Source: Rhizobiaceae bacterium CPCC 101076 (GTDB lineage: Bacteria > Pseudomonadota > Alphaproteobacteria > Rhizobiales > Methylopilaceae). Taken from it: DNA of 64,000 nucleotides. Under the pieces are notes generated by a model. That model had not been told where the DNA came from, did no database searches, and saw nothing but the letters and a program-made list of their open reading frames with translations. Shown here piece after piece: positions 36,715 through 45,148 of the stretch. The number at the start of each line of letters is the position of its first letter. Positions within the stretch are counted from its first letter, which is position 1. The stretch lies in assembly GCA_003347645.1 (NCBI GenBank), contig QDFX01000015.1:34700-98699 (forward strand). The letters run 5' to 3'. Made by a program: the position numbers and the translations under genes.

Positions 36715-37898
36715 TGCGTGCCTGGCTTGCCCTCACGGCCGGTCTCGTAGTGACGAGCGCCTGCGGCGCCGTCGCAAGCGACGCGCGGCTCGGCCGCGCC
36801 ATCGGCAAGGCGCTGTTCGACCGCGCCTGGGTCGCCGCGCCATCGTCGACGAAAGCCAATGACGGGCTTGGCCCGGTCTTCAACGCGCGGGCCTGCGTGT
36901 TCTGCCATCAGAGTCTCGGCAGGGCGGGTTCGGACGTCGGGCCGGACGGGCGGTTCGTCCACGACGGCATGGTGCTGAAGCTGAGCGATGCCGCCGGACG
37001 GTTCGATCCCGGCTATGGGGGGCAGTTGCAGACCTCGGCGGTCTCCGGGATCAAGCCGGAGGGCCGGGCGGTGATGACGCCGGCTGGGGCCGAGGCGAAG
37101 GATCTTGCCTATGGTCCGTTCGGCAAGGACACGCGGATCGGAGTCCGCGCGGCGCCGGCTTTGCGAGGGCTGGGCTTGCTGGCGGAGGTTCCCGACGAGG
37201 CCATCGTCGCGCTGGCCGATCCGGACGACAGGAACGGCGACGGGATTTCCGGCCGGGTGAACTGGATCGTCGGCCCGGACGGCAAACAGCATGTCGGCCG
37301 TTTCGGGCTCAAGGCGTCGGGGGCAACGCTAACACATCAGATCGAGACGGCGTTCTCGATGGATATCGGCCTATCGACCGACGGGATGCCGAAGGTCGAG
37401 GGCGACTGCCCGCAGAAAGCCTGCCGGAATGCTCCGAATGGCTCGGAGGCGGGACAGCCCGAAATCCGGCATGATCTCGTCGCGATGCTCGCCGATTACC
37501 TTGCCAACGTTCCACCACCCCCGGCGCCCGTTGCCGATCCCGAAGGAGAGCGGCTGTTCGCGGCGACGGGCTGCGCTTCCTGCCACGTGCCGTCGATGCC
37601 GACGGCGAAAGGCCAGGCGCGCGCCTTCACCGACCTCCTGCTGCACGATCTTGGCGCCGGCCTCGACGGCGGTGCGACTGAACCGGGCGTGGCGGCGACG
37701 GAATGGCGGACCGCGCCGCTATGGGGGGTATCTCGGGCGCTGGCGGCACATGCCGGTTTGCTGCATGACGGGCGGGCGGCGACTGTGGCCGATGCGGTTG
37801 CGCTGCATGGCGGCGAGGCCGCGGGAGCGCTGGCCAGGTTCGACGCGCTGAATGACGAGGACCGCAATCGGTTGCTCGCTTACGTCGAGGGTCTGTGA
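36714..37898 (+). CDS. Di-heme oxidoreductase (DUF1111, thiol oxidoreductase-like)
   Basis: 394 residues with a signal peptide (~1-22). Two c-type heme motifs are visible, CVFCH (in NARACVFCHQSLG) and CASCH-like CASCHVPSMPT in the C-terminal part, and the DUF1111 pattern is clear: ANDGLGPVFNARACVFCH, GRFGLKASGATLTHQIETAFSMDIGLS and APLWGVSRALAAHAGLLHDGRAATVADAVALHGGEA. The last part resembles MauG/di-heme peroxidases. DUF1111 proteins regularly accompany imelysins; they probably shuttle electrons in iron handling. TGATG overlap with the upstream oxidase gene and one-base overlap with the next imelysin gene imply coupled translation. Confidence 0.9.
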   Translation: MRAWLALTAGLVVTSACGAVASDARLGRAIGKALFDRAWVAAPSSTKANDGLGPVFNARACVFCHQSLGRAGSDVGPDGRFVHDGMVLKLSDAAGRFDPGYGGQLQTSAVSGIKPEGRAVMTPAGAEAKDLAYGPFGKDTRIGVRAAPALRGLGLLAEVPDEAIVALADPDDRNGDGISGRVNWIVGPDGKQHVGRFGLKASGATLTHQIETAFSMDIGLSTDGMPKVEGDCPQKACRNAPNGSEAGQPEIRHDLVAMLADYLANVPPPPAPVADPEGERLFAATGCASCHVPSMPTAKGQARAFTDLLLHDLGAGLDGGATEPGVAATEWRTAPLWGVSRALAAHAGLLHDGRAATVADAVALHGGEAAGALARFDALNDEDRNRLLAYVEGL

Positions 37899-38947
37899 TG
37901 CTGCGTTTCCTGTCTGCCGCCCTCATTCTTTTCTTGGTGCTTCCCGCGGCCGCGCAAGAATACGTGCCGGTCAACCAGAACCCTGACTTCAAAGCCGAGG
38001 CGGTGAGAATCGCCGAGCAGTTCGTCGTGCCGCGCTACGAGGCGCTGGCAGCGCGCTTCCTGACACAGAACGAGGCCTGGAAGACCTATTGCGGCAAGCC
38101 GGACGACCGGGGTTTCGAGCAGCTTGGTGTGCAGTTCCGTGAGGCGGCGGAGGCGTGGGCAGCGGTCGAACTCGTTCGCTACGGGCCGATCTCCGAGGAT
38201 TTCCGGTACGAGCGGATCGCGTATTGGCCGGAGCGGAAAAACGATGTGGCGCGTGGCCTTGCGCGGCTTCTCTCAAGCAATGATGCACTGACGGAAGATT
38301 CGATGTACGACCGCAGCGTTGCGGTGCAGGGCATGAGCGCGCTCGAGCGGTTGCTCTACGACGAGGGAGCGGCGGCGGCGCTGAAAGCGGGCGATCTCGG
38401 GGCCAAGCGGCGCTGCGCGGCGGGGCAAGCGATCTCGTTCAATCTCACGCGCGTCTCCAAGGACGTGCTGACGGATTGGAAACCGCTGATCCAGAAGCTC
38501 AAGACCGGCGACGAGGGCCCGGCGCGCGAAGCGGTAACGCGCTTTGGGACGGACCTCCTGATGCTGTTCCAGGTCGTCGGCGACCAGAAACTCGATGTGC
38601 CAGTCGGCACGACTTCGGGAGAGGCCAAGCCGCAAGCGGCCCAATGGTGGCGGAGCGGGCTTTCGAACGCGACGATCGCGACCAATCTCAAATCGGCGGC
38701 TGACCTGAGCTACATGATCCTTGGCAGTGGCGGGCCGGGCATCAACACGGTGGGCGCCACAGAAACGGCGCAGAGCCTTGCGGAATCCCTGCCGGCGCCG
38801 CTGCCGGACATGATCAAGGACGGTTCGCAGCGCTCGAAACTGCTTCTCCTGCGCAATGCGGTGCGCGGCGCGCGGGACCTGACGACCGCCTATGTGCCGG
38901 CGGCACTCGGCATCGTGGTTGGCTTCAACAGCCTCGACGGAGACTGA
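37898..38947 (+). CDS. Imelysin family protein, second copy
   Basis: 349 residues with a signal peptide ending at AAA-QE (~20). The imelysin domain begins at IAEQFVVPRYEALAARFLTQNEAWKTYC and includes FREAAEAWAAVELVRYGPISEDFRYERIAYWPERKN. At the place of the GxHxxE motif it reads GMSALERLLYDEG, so the Glu is kept but the His is replaced by Ser; the first imelysin of the cluster retains the His. The two copies therefore belong to different imelysin subfamilies and are not a recent duplication. Start ATG overlaps the stop of the di-heme gene. Confidence 0.9.
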   Translation: MLRFLSAALILFLVLPAAAQEYVPVNQNPDFKAEAVRIAEQFVVPRYEALAARFLTQNEAWKTYCGKPDDRGFEQLGVQFREAAEAWAAVELVRYGPISEDFRYERIAYWPERKNDVARGLARLLSSNDALTEDSMYDRSVAVQGMSALERLLYDEGAAAALKAGDLGAKRRCAAGQAISFNLTRVSKDVLTDWKPLIQKLKTGDEGPAREAVTRFGTDLLMLFQVVGDQKLDVPVGTTSGEAKPQAAQWWRSGLSNATIATNLKSAADLSYMILGSGGPGINTVGATETAQSLAESLPAPLPDMIKDGSQRSKLLLLRNAVRGARDLTTAYVPAALGIVVGFNSLDGD

Positions 38948-38949
38948 CG

Positions 38950-40053
38950 ATGCAGATCGACCGCCGCTCCTTCATGCTGGCGCTGGCGAGTTCGTTCGTC
39001 GCCGGCGGCATGCCGGCCTTTGCCCGCGAGCGGCTGTACGTATCGGCCTGCAACGACGCGGCCGGCGTCTCGAACCTCGCAGTGTTCACCGCCGACGGCG
39101 GCACCCTGTTCAAGACGCAGCTGCCCGATCGCGGCCATGATATCGCATTGAGCCCGGCGAGCCCGGACCTTGTCGTCTTCGCTAGGCGACCGGGCGACTG
39201 GATGGCGGTGATCGACCGCCGCAACGGCGCCGTGAAAGTGGTTGTCCGAAGCCCCGAAGGCCGTCATTTCTACGGCCACGGCACCTATTCCGGCGACGGG
39301 ACGCTTCTCTACGCGACCGAGAACAATCTGGAGACCGGGCAAGGCGTGCTCGGCGTCTATGATACGGCGGCAAACTATCGCCGCATCGGCGAGCAGCCGA
39401 CGCATGGCATCGGCCCGCATGACGTCGCCTTCATGCCGGGCAAGGAGCTTCTGCTCGTCGCCAATGGTGGCGCACGTACGGACCCCGCATCCGGGCGCGA
39501 GATCCTGAACAAGCACCGCATGGAGCCGAGCCTCGCGCTGGTCGATCCGCGTTCCGGCGAGGCGAGGTATAAGGTTGATTTCGGGTCGGACCTGACGGGC
39601 TTGTCCGTACGGCATCTCGCGGTCGCCTCGGACGGCGAGGCGGCGTTCGCCTGCCAGTACGAGGGCGATCCGGAAGAGGCGCCGCCTTTGGTCGGCCTGG
39701 TCTCGAAGGATGGCAGGACCCGCATGCTGGGAATGCCGGACGAGGATCTCTACCGGCTCAACAATTATCTCGGCGCAATCTGTCTCGACGGTTCGGAGCG
39801 GCTGATCGCGGCGACGAGCCCGCGCGGTGGCATGGCGGCATTCTGGGATCGCTCGACCGGCCGCTATCTCGGCCTCGCACCCATGCCGGACGTCTGCGGT
39901 GTCGCGGCGGCGCCGGAAGCGGGGACTTTCATCGTCTCCTCGGGTAATGCCGGCGTGAAGATCGCCCGTGCCGAAACGCACGATCTGGCCCGCGTCGGCG
40001 GCAGCGATCTGGATCGATATATGTGGGACAACCACATCGAGATCGTCACCTGA
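38950..40053 (+). CDS. Exported DUF1513 beta-propeller protein
   Basis: 367 residues. Twin-arginine signal (QIDRRSFMLALASSF), cleavage near AFA-RE (~26). The mature part has repeated strands such as VVFARRPGDWMAVIDRRNG, FYGHGTYSGDGTLLYATENN, GIGPHDVAFMPGKELLLVANGG and SLALVDPRSGE that build a seven-bladed propeller of the DUF1513 type. It ends the imelysin cluster, two bases behind the second imelysin gene. Function is unknown; the constant company of imelysins and DUF1111 proteins suggests periplasmic iron or copper handling. Confidence 0.9.
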   Translation: MQIDRRSFMLALASSFVAGGMPAFARERLYVSACNDAAGVSNLAVFTADGGTLFKTQLPDRGHDIALSPASPDLVVFARRPGDWMAVIDRRNGAVKVVVRSPEGRHFYGHGTYSGDGTLLYATENNLETGQGVLGVYDTAANYRRIGEQPTHGIGPHDVAFMPGKELLLVANGGARTDPASGREILNKHRMEPSLALVDPRSGEARYKVDFGSDLTGLSVRHLAVASDGEAAFACQYEGDPEEAPPLVGLVSKDGRTRMLGMPDEDLYRLNNYLGAICLDGSERLIAATSPRGGMAAFWDRSTGRYLGLAPMPDVCGVAAAPEAGTFIVSSGNAGVKIARAETHDLARVGGSDLDRYMWDNHIEIVT

Positions 40054-40178
40054 AAATCACACTATTCCACCCTCGTTTGGCTGCGTGTGTAAGTCCCGAG
40101 ACTGTCGTCAGTCCTTCATCCGGTGTCGTTTAGATCGCGTCCCGGGGCGGCCCCTTCGGCCGGATGGGGTGACAGGAT

Positions 40179-40991
40179 ATGTCCGAGGCCGCGGCCTGGT
40201 TCGCAGGACTGGAACGGTTCGCGAGAACCCGTCCTCTCGGCTTTCTCCTCGTTGCCATCCTCGCGATCAGCGTCCCTGTCATGCTCGTTCCCGGCATCGA
40301 TATCGCGATCAGCCGCCTGTTCTATGTGCCCGGCGTCGGCTTTGCCGCCGGCAAGGCGCCGGGGCCGGTGGCCTTGCGCTCGATTGGACAGTGGGTCACC
40401 GGCCTGCTCGCCGTTTTCGTCCTCGTATCCTTGATCGCCAGTGCATTCGGACGCTTCCGTTATCTGCTGGGCGTGCGCGCCGCGTGCTTCCTCGCGCTCA
40501 GCCTGCTTCTCGGCCCGGCACTGCTCGTCAATGGCATCATGAAGGAGCTATGGGGGCGCGTCCGACCGCGAGATATCGTCGAGTTCGGCGGCACGCTCGA
40601 TTTCACGCCGGCTTGGCAGGTCTACGGCCACTGCACTTCGAACTGCTCCTTCGTCTCCGGCGAGGCCTCGTCGTCGATCTGCATCCTCGCTTTCGTGCTC
40701 GTCATGGCGAAGGAATGGCGGGCGAGGGCCGCAACATGGCTGTTCGGCTATGCTTCCGTGATGTCGATGAACAGGTTGGCCTTCGGCGGACATTTCATGT
40801 CCGACATCCTGCTGAGCTGGTGCGTGACCCTGATCGTCGTCATCGCCTGCTATCGTCTCTGCTATTGGACCGAATACCAGCCGATGCGTGCCGGTTCGCT
40901 TCGCCTGGTGCGCGAAATTCCGGGAGCAATCAGGCAAAGGATCGCCACCGTTCGAGCGCGGAAGCCCGTCGAGGTCGGCGCAACGGCCTGA
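40179..40991 (+). CDS. PAP2-family membrane phosphatase with altered motif
   Basis: 270 residues with about six membrane helices. The phosphatase signature is spread over KELWGRVRPRD (motif 1, K-x6-RP), SFVSGEASSS (motif 2, normally PSGH) and NRLAFGGHFMSD (motif 3, SR-x5-H-x3-D). The nucleophilic His of motif 3 and Arg/Asp are present, but motif 2 has Glu where the proton-donating His is expected. Such proteins dephosphorylate lipids such as lipid A, undecaprenyl diphosphate or phosphatidylglycerol phosphate at the periplasmic face. It is convergent with the RpiR regulator three bases away. Confidence 0.85.
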   Translation: MSEAAAWFAGLERFARTRPLGFLLVAILAISVPVMLVPGIDIAISRLFYVPGVGFAAGKAPGPVALRSIGQWVTGLLAVFVLVSLIASAFGRFRYLLGVRAACFLALSLLLGPALLVNGIMKELWGRVRPRDIVEFGGTLDFTPAWQVYGHCTSNCSFVSGEASSSICILAFVLVMAKEWRARAATWLFGYASVMSMNRLAFGGHFMSDILLSWCVTLIVVIACYRLCYWTEYQPMRAGSLRLVREIPGAIRQRIATVRARKPVEVGATA

Positions 40992-40994
40992 TTT

Positions 40995-41876
40995 TTACTC
41001 CGTCCGGCTGCCCAGCAATCTCTCACGGATGCTTTCCAGCCGGCCGAGGCGCTCGGTCGTTCCGCCGCCTTCGAGCTCGGTCACGCGGGCGATCAGCGCC
41101 TCCGTCAAAGCCGAAAGCGCGCAGAGCGAATCCCACGCGCCCGGCGCGTCCGTGGGCGCCACGAAGACGATATTGGCGAAGCGGCACGCCGGCGCGGCGC
41201 GGCTGTCGGTGAACAGGATCACCATCGCGCCCTGCTGGGAGGCGATCTCGCAGAAGCGGACCACGTCCTGCTGATAGCGGCGAATATCGTAGGCAAGGAT
41301 GATCGAGCGACGATCGACGTCGATCAGGCGGTCCGGCCAGGTCGCTGAGATCGAACCGACCTCCTCGATGCCGCCGCGCACGATCTCCAGATGACGGACG
41401 ATGGTACGGGCGAGCGACTGCGTGAAGCGGCCGCCGATCGCGAGCGCCGCGCGTTTGCGGTCGGAGAGCGCCTTCGCCGCGGCCTCGAAATCGTCGCGCA
41501 CGACCAACGAGAATGCCGCCTGCACGTTTTGTGCGACCTGACCGCCGAAATTGCCCAGCCAATCGGCATTGGGCTCCGGCTCCTGCCGAGTCACCCAGCG
41601 GCCCAGCGGCGAGGTGCGCTCGGCGGACACTTCGGCTCGCAGATGATCCTGCATCTCCCTGTAGCTCTCGAAGCCGAGCTTCGCCGTCAGGCGCAGCACG
41701 GTCTGCGAACTGACGCCGCTGGCGCGCGCCAGCCGGGCGAGGGGATCGAGGCCGGCCACGGGATAGTGATCGCGCAGATAGAGCGCGGCACGGCGCTCCT
41801 GCGCGGTCAACGAACTGAGCAGGCTACCGATCCGGTCGGGAAGTGAATGTCTTGCGTCAGTCACACTCTTGTCCAC
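40995..41876 (-). CDS. MurR/RpiR-family transcriptional regulator
   Basis: 293 residues. N-terminal helix-turn-helix (LDPLARLARASGVSSQTVLRLTAKLGFESYREMQDHLRAEV) and C-terminal SIS domain (~130-250, LAIGGRFTQSLARTIVRHLEIV, SIILAYDIRRYQQDVVRFCEIASQQGAMVILFTDS), which normally binds a phosphosugar or another small ligand. It is divergent from the ethanolamine-type permease with 154 bases between them, and so is the probable regulator of the catabolic cluster at 42031-48586. RpiR proteins control amino-compound catabolism in several rhizobia; the ligand here is unknown. Confidence 0.9.
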   Translation of the reverse strand: MDKSVTDARHSLPDRIGSLLSSLTAQERRAALYLRDHYPVAGLDPLARLARASGVSSQTVLRLTAKLGFESYREMQDHLRAEVSAERTSPLGRWVTRQEPEPNADWLGNFGGQVAQNVQAAFSLVVRDDFEAAAKALSDRKRAALAIGGRFTQSLARTIVRHLEIVRGGIEEVGSISATWPDRLIDVDRRSIILAYDIRRYQQDVVRFCEIASQQGAMVILFTDSRAAPACRFANIVFVAPTDAPGAWDSLCALSALTEALIARVTELEGGGTTERLGRLESIRERLLGSRTE

Positions 41877-42030
41877 CGTTCGATCCCCTGATTGGCTGGC
41901 GGAGCGTTACTTCCAAGTTGACACAATCCTTGCATGTCTGGAACGATCATTCCCAGTCGAGAAGCGGTAATCAACCGCGCGGCTGGGGTGCTGAGGGACG
42001 ATAGGTCCGAATGGCAGAGGGGACAGAGAC

Positions 42031-43557
42031 ATGGCAAGTGGCGGAACAGTGACCGGCGCTCAGGCGAGTCCCGGTGTAACCTATCAAAAGGTCGACGATG
42101 CCTATTTCGCCCAGCGGGGCCTCACACGCTACGCAGGCGTGGCGTCGCTTTGGGCGCTCGGTGTCGGCGCCGTCATCTCGGGTCATTTCTCGGGCTGGAA
42201 CTTCGGTTTCGCGACCGGCGGCTGGGGCGGCATGCTCGTCGCCGGCATCATCATCGCGATCATGTATCTCGGCCTGACCTTCTCGATCGCCGAGATGTCC
42301 GCCGCGCTGCCGCACACAGGCGCGGCCTATTCCTTCGCCCGCACGGCGATGGGTCCGTGGGGCGGTTTCTTCACCGGTCTCTGCGAAAACGTCGAATATG
42401 TCATCACGCCGGCGGTCGTGGTGACCTTCATCACAGCGTACGTGAATTCGATCTTCGGTCTGGATCCGGCGTATTCACCCGTTATCTGGGTCGTCTTCTA
42501 CGCGATCTTCCTCGGTCTGAACGTGTTCGGCCTCGAACTGTCGTTCAAGGTGACGATGGTCGTGACCCTGATCTCGCTCGCGGTGCTCGTCTTCTTCTGG
42601 GCAAGCGCGATCCCGCACATGGACTTCAGCCGCTGGGCGCTGAACATCGGCGTCGACGCCGAGGGCAAGGCAACCGAACTGGCTGATGGCGGCGGCTCGC
42701 TGTTCCCGTTCGGCTTCTCGGGCGTCCTCGCAACGCTCCCGTTTGCGGTTTGGCTGTTCCTCGCTATCGAGCAACTGCCGCTCGCGGCCGAGGAATCGAT
42801 CGATCCGAAGCGCGACATGCCGAAGGGCATTGTGCTCGGCATGTTCACGCTGATTGTCTCGGCGTTCATGATCGTTCTGCTCAATCCGTCGGTCGCCAAT
42901 GTAGGCTCGTTCAAGCTCTCGACCTCGCTCGAGCCGCTGCTTGATGGCTTCCGTGCGATCTACGGCGACAGCGGCGTCGTGCTGCTCGGCATCGTGGCGC
43001 TGACCGGCCTGATCGCGAGCTTCCACACGATCCTCTACGCGCAGGGCCGGCAAATCTATTCGCTGTCGCGTGCGGGCTATTTCCCGCGCGGCCTGTCGGT
43101 AACGCACAAGACGTATCGGACGCCGCACGTGGCGATGATTGTCGGCTCGCTCACCGGTCTTGCGGTCATGCTGGCGATCTGGTTCGCGCTCGGCGCGGAG
43201 CAGGGCGGAGCGACCATCGGCAGCGTGCTGCTGAACATGGCCGTCTCGGGCGCGATGTTCTCCTACATCGCGCAGGCCGTGTCGTTCATCCTGTTGCGCA
43301 AGAACAGCCCGCATATCGAACGGCCCTACAAGAGTCCGCTCGGCAATGTGGGCGCAGTGCTGACGATCATCATCGCGGTCGTTACGCTCGGCTACCAGGT
43401 GCAGGATCCGAACTTCACCAAGGGCGTGCTCTGGGTGCTGGTCTGGTTTGCGATCATGACCGTGTATTTCGCGGTGGTCGGACGCCACAAGCTGGTTCTG
43501 TCGCCGGAAGAGGAGTTCGCTCTCTCGAAGGGCGCGGCGGAATACAAGTCGCACTGA
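42031..43557 (+). CDS. eat: APC-family amino acid/ethanolamine permease
   Basis: 508 residues with about twelve membrane helices. GVGAVISGHFSGWNFGFATGGWGGMLVAG, ENVEYVITPAVVVTFITAYV, FGFSGVLATLPFAVWLFLAIEQLPLAAEES and ASFHTILYAQGRQIYSLSRAGYFPRGLS fit the ethanolamine permease (Eat/EutP-like) branch of the amino acid-polyamine-organocation family. A good ribosome-binding site (AGAGGGGACAG) precedes the ATG. First gene of a five-gene run encoding a gamma-glutamylation pathway; ethanolamine or a similar amino alcohol is the likely cargo. The gene symbol follows that reading. Confidence 0.85.
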   Translation: MASGGTVTGAQASPGVTYQKVDDAYFAQRGLTRYAGVASLWALGVGAVISGHFSGWNFGFATGGWGGMLVAGIIIAIMYLGLTFSIAEMSAALPHTGAAYSFARTAMGPWGGFFTGLCENVEYVITPAVVVTFITAYVNSIFGLDPAYSPVIWVVFYAIFLGLNVFGLELSFKVTMVVTLISLAVLVFFWASAIPHMDFSRWALNIGVDAEGKATELADGGGSLFPFGFSGVLATLPFAVWLFLAIEQLPLAAEESIDPKRDMPKGIVLGMFTLIVSAFMIVLLNPSVANVGSFKLSTSLEPLLDGFRAIYGDSGVVLLGIVALTGLIASFHTILYAQGRQIYSLSRAGYFPRGLSVTHKTYRTPHVAMIVGSLTGLAVMLAIWFALGAEQGGATIGSVLLNMAVSGAMFSYIAQAVSFILLRKNSPHIERPYKSPLGNVGAVLTIIIAVVTLGYQVQDPNFTKGVLWVLVWFAIMTVYFAVVGRHKLVLSPEEEFALSKGAAEYKSH

Positions 43558-43624
43558 CCTTGCATCAATGGCGGCCGGACCTCTGCGTCCGGCCGTCGTG
43601 TTCCCACCGTTTGAGCGAGCGATC

Positions 43625-44989
43625 ATGGATCCCCGTGATGTGAAGACTGCCGCCGACGCGCGAGCGATCGTCGAAGAGCGCGGCCTCGACCATGTGAAGG
43701 TCGGCGTTGTCGATGCCGACGGCATCATGCGCGGCAAATACATGGCCAAGACCAAGTTCTTCGGCGCGCTGGAGAAGGGCTTCGGCTTCTGCGACGTGGT
43801 GCTGGGCTGGGATTCGAACGACCAGCTCTACGACAACGTCACCTATACCGGCTGGCATACTGCCTACCCGGATGCGGCAGTGAGGGTGATCCCCGAAAGC
43901 TGCCGCGACGTGCCGCTCGAAGGCGACATGCTGTTCTTCCTCAGCGAGTTCGCCGACGCTGCCGAGGAGGTCTGCCCGCGCGGCACGCTTCGCCGTGTGC
44001 TCGACCGTGCCAAGAAGCAGGGCTTCGACGTGACGGCGGCCGCCGAATTCGAGTTCTTCCTGTTCGACGAGACCCCGCACTCGGTGCGCGAGAAGCACTA
44101 TCGCGGGATGACCAACATCACGCCGGGTTTCTTTGGCTATTCGATGCTGCGCTCGTCGGTGCACTCCGATTTCTACCACGACCTGCTGGCGCTCGGCCGC
44201 GACATGGATTTCCCGATCGAGGGTCTGCACACGGAGACCGGACCGGGCGTGCTCGAGGCGGCGATCGAATATTCGGGTGCACTTGAGGCCGCCGACCGCG
44301 CGGTGATGTTCAAGACCTTCACCAAGATCCTGGCCCAGCAGCGCGGTTGGATGGCGACCTTTATGGCGAAATGGTCGCCCGATTGGCCGGGCCAGTCGGG
44401 CCATCTGCATGTCTCGTTCACGAAGGACGGCAAGCCGGTCTTCCACGACGAGACCAAGCCGCACAACATGTCGGACACGATGCGGTGGTTCGTCGGCGGC
44501 CAGCAGAAGCTGATGCCGGAACTGCTTGCGATGGTCGCCTGCACGGTGAATTCGTACACGCGGCTCATCCCCGGCTTCTGGGCGCCGACCGATGCAACCT
44601 GGGGCGTCGAGAACCGCACCTGCGCGTTGCGCGTCATTCCAGGTTCGCCGAAGAGCCAGCGCGTCGAATACCGGGTGGCGGCGGCCGACATCAATCCCTA
44701 CATCGCGCTTGCCGCGGCGATCGGTTCCGGTCTCTGGGGCGTCGAGAACAGGATCGAGCCGGATGCGGCGATCAAGGGCAATTCCTATGCGGTGCAGCAC
44801 GCGCCGGAACGGGCTCTGCCGCGCTCGCTTATGGAAGCCGCGGGGCGACTAAGAGCCTCTGCGGCCGCGCGCGACCTGTTCGGTGACGCCTTCGTCGATC
44901 ACTACGCCGCGACGCGCGAGTGGGAGGAACGAGAGTTCCGCCGGGCGATCACCGACTGGGAGATGCAGCGGTATTTCGAGATTATCTGA
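43625..44989 (+). CDS. Glutamine synthetase-like gamma-glutamyl-amine ligase
   Basis: 454 residues. Complete catalytic domain of the GS superfamily: AAEFEFFLFD (metal Glu pair), TETGPGVLEAAIEYS, GQSGHLHVSF (metal/ATP His), NSYTRLIPGFWAPTDATWG, ENRTCALRV (ATP Arg) and VEYRVAAADINPYIALAAAIGSG. The N-terminal part differs from GlnA, and adenylylation site residues of GlnA are not seen. It is closest in plan to PuuA, IpuC and GlnA4-type enzymes that join glutamate to an amine with ATP. With the neighbouring alcohol and aldehyde dehydrogenases the substrate is likely an amino alcohol such as ethanolamine rather than a diamine. Start at MDPRDVK. Confidence 0.88.
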   Translation: MDPRDVKTAADARAIVEERGLDHVKVGVVDADGIMRGKYMAKTKFFGALEKGFGFCDVVLGWDSNDQLYDNVTYTGWHTAYPDAAVRVIPESCRDVPLEGDMLFFLSEFADAAEEVCPRGTLRRVLDRAKKQGFDVTAAAEFEFFLFDETPHSVREKHYRGMTNITPGFFGYSMLRSSVHSDFYHDLLALGRDMDFPIEGLHTETGPGVLEAAIEYSGALEAADRAVMFKTFTKILAQQRGWMATFMAKWSPDWPGQSGHLHVSFTKDGKPVFHDETKPHNMSDTMRWFVGGQQKLMPELLAMVACTVNSYTRLIPGFWAPTDATWGVENRTCALRVIPGSPKSQRVEYRVAAADINPYIALAAAIGSGLWGVENRIEPDAAIKGNSYAVQHAPERALPRSLMEAAGRLRASAAARDLFGDAFVDHYAATREWEEREFRRAITDWEMQRYFEII

Positions 44990-44997
44990 GGCTTTTG

Positions 44998-45132
44998 CCT
45001 CTCCCGCTTGCGGGAGAGGTCGACTCGCGCAGCGAGCGGGTGAGGGCATGATGGCAGCAATGAGCATCGTGCTTGCCCTCACCCCGGAGCGCTGCCGCGC
45101 TCTCGACCCTCTCCCGCTTCGCAGGAGAGGGG
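44998..45132. repeat. Palindromic repeat pair, CCTCTCCCGC family
   Basis: Two related units in opposite orientation: CCTCTCCCGCTTGCGGGAGAGG with GAGCGGGTGAGGGC on the left, and GCCCTCACCCCGGAGC with CCCTCTCCCGCTTCGCAGGAGAGG on the right. The block fills the gap between the ligase gene and the aldehyde dehydrogenase gene and may form a stable RNA structure that separates expression of the two. A related single unit is at 59171-59230. Confidence 0.8.
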
Positions 45133-45148
45133 AACACAAGGAACGAGC

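Noticed and set aside
39968..41212. Long plus-strand frame overlapping the DUF1513, PAP2 and RpiR genes
   Set aside because: It runs out of frame through three well-supported genes.
41890..41925. Sigma-54-like or sigma-70 promoter ahead of the ethanolamine-type permease
   Set aside because: TTGGCTGGCGGAGCG has the wrong spacing for sigma-54. TTGACA at 41918-41923 is a good -35 box but no acceptable -10 lies 16-18 bases further on.
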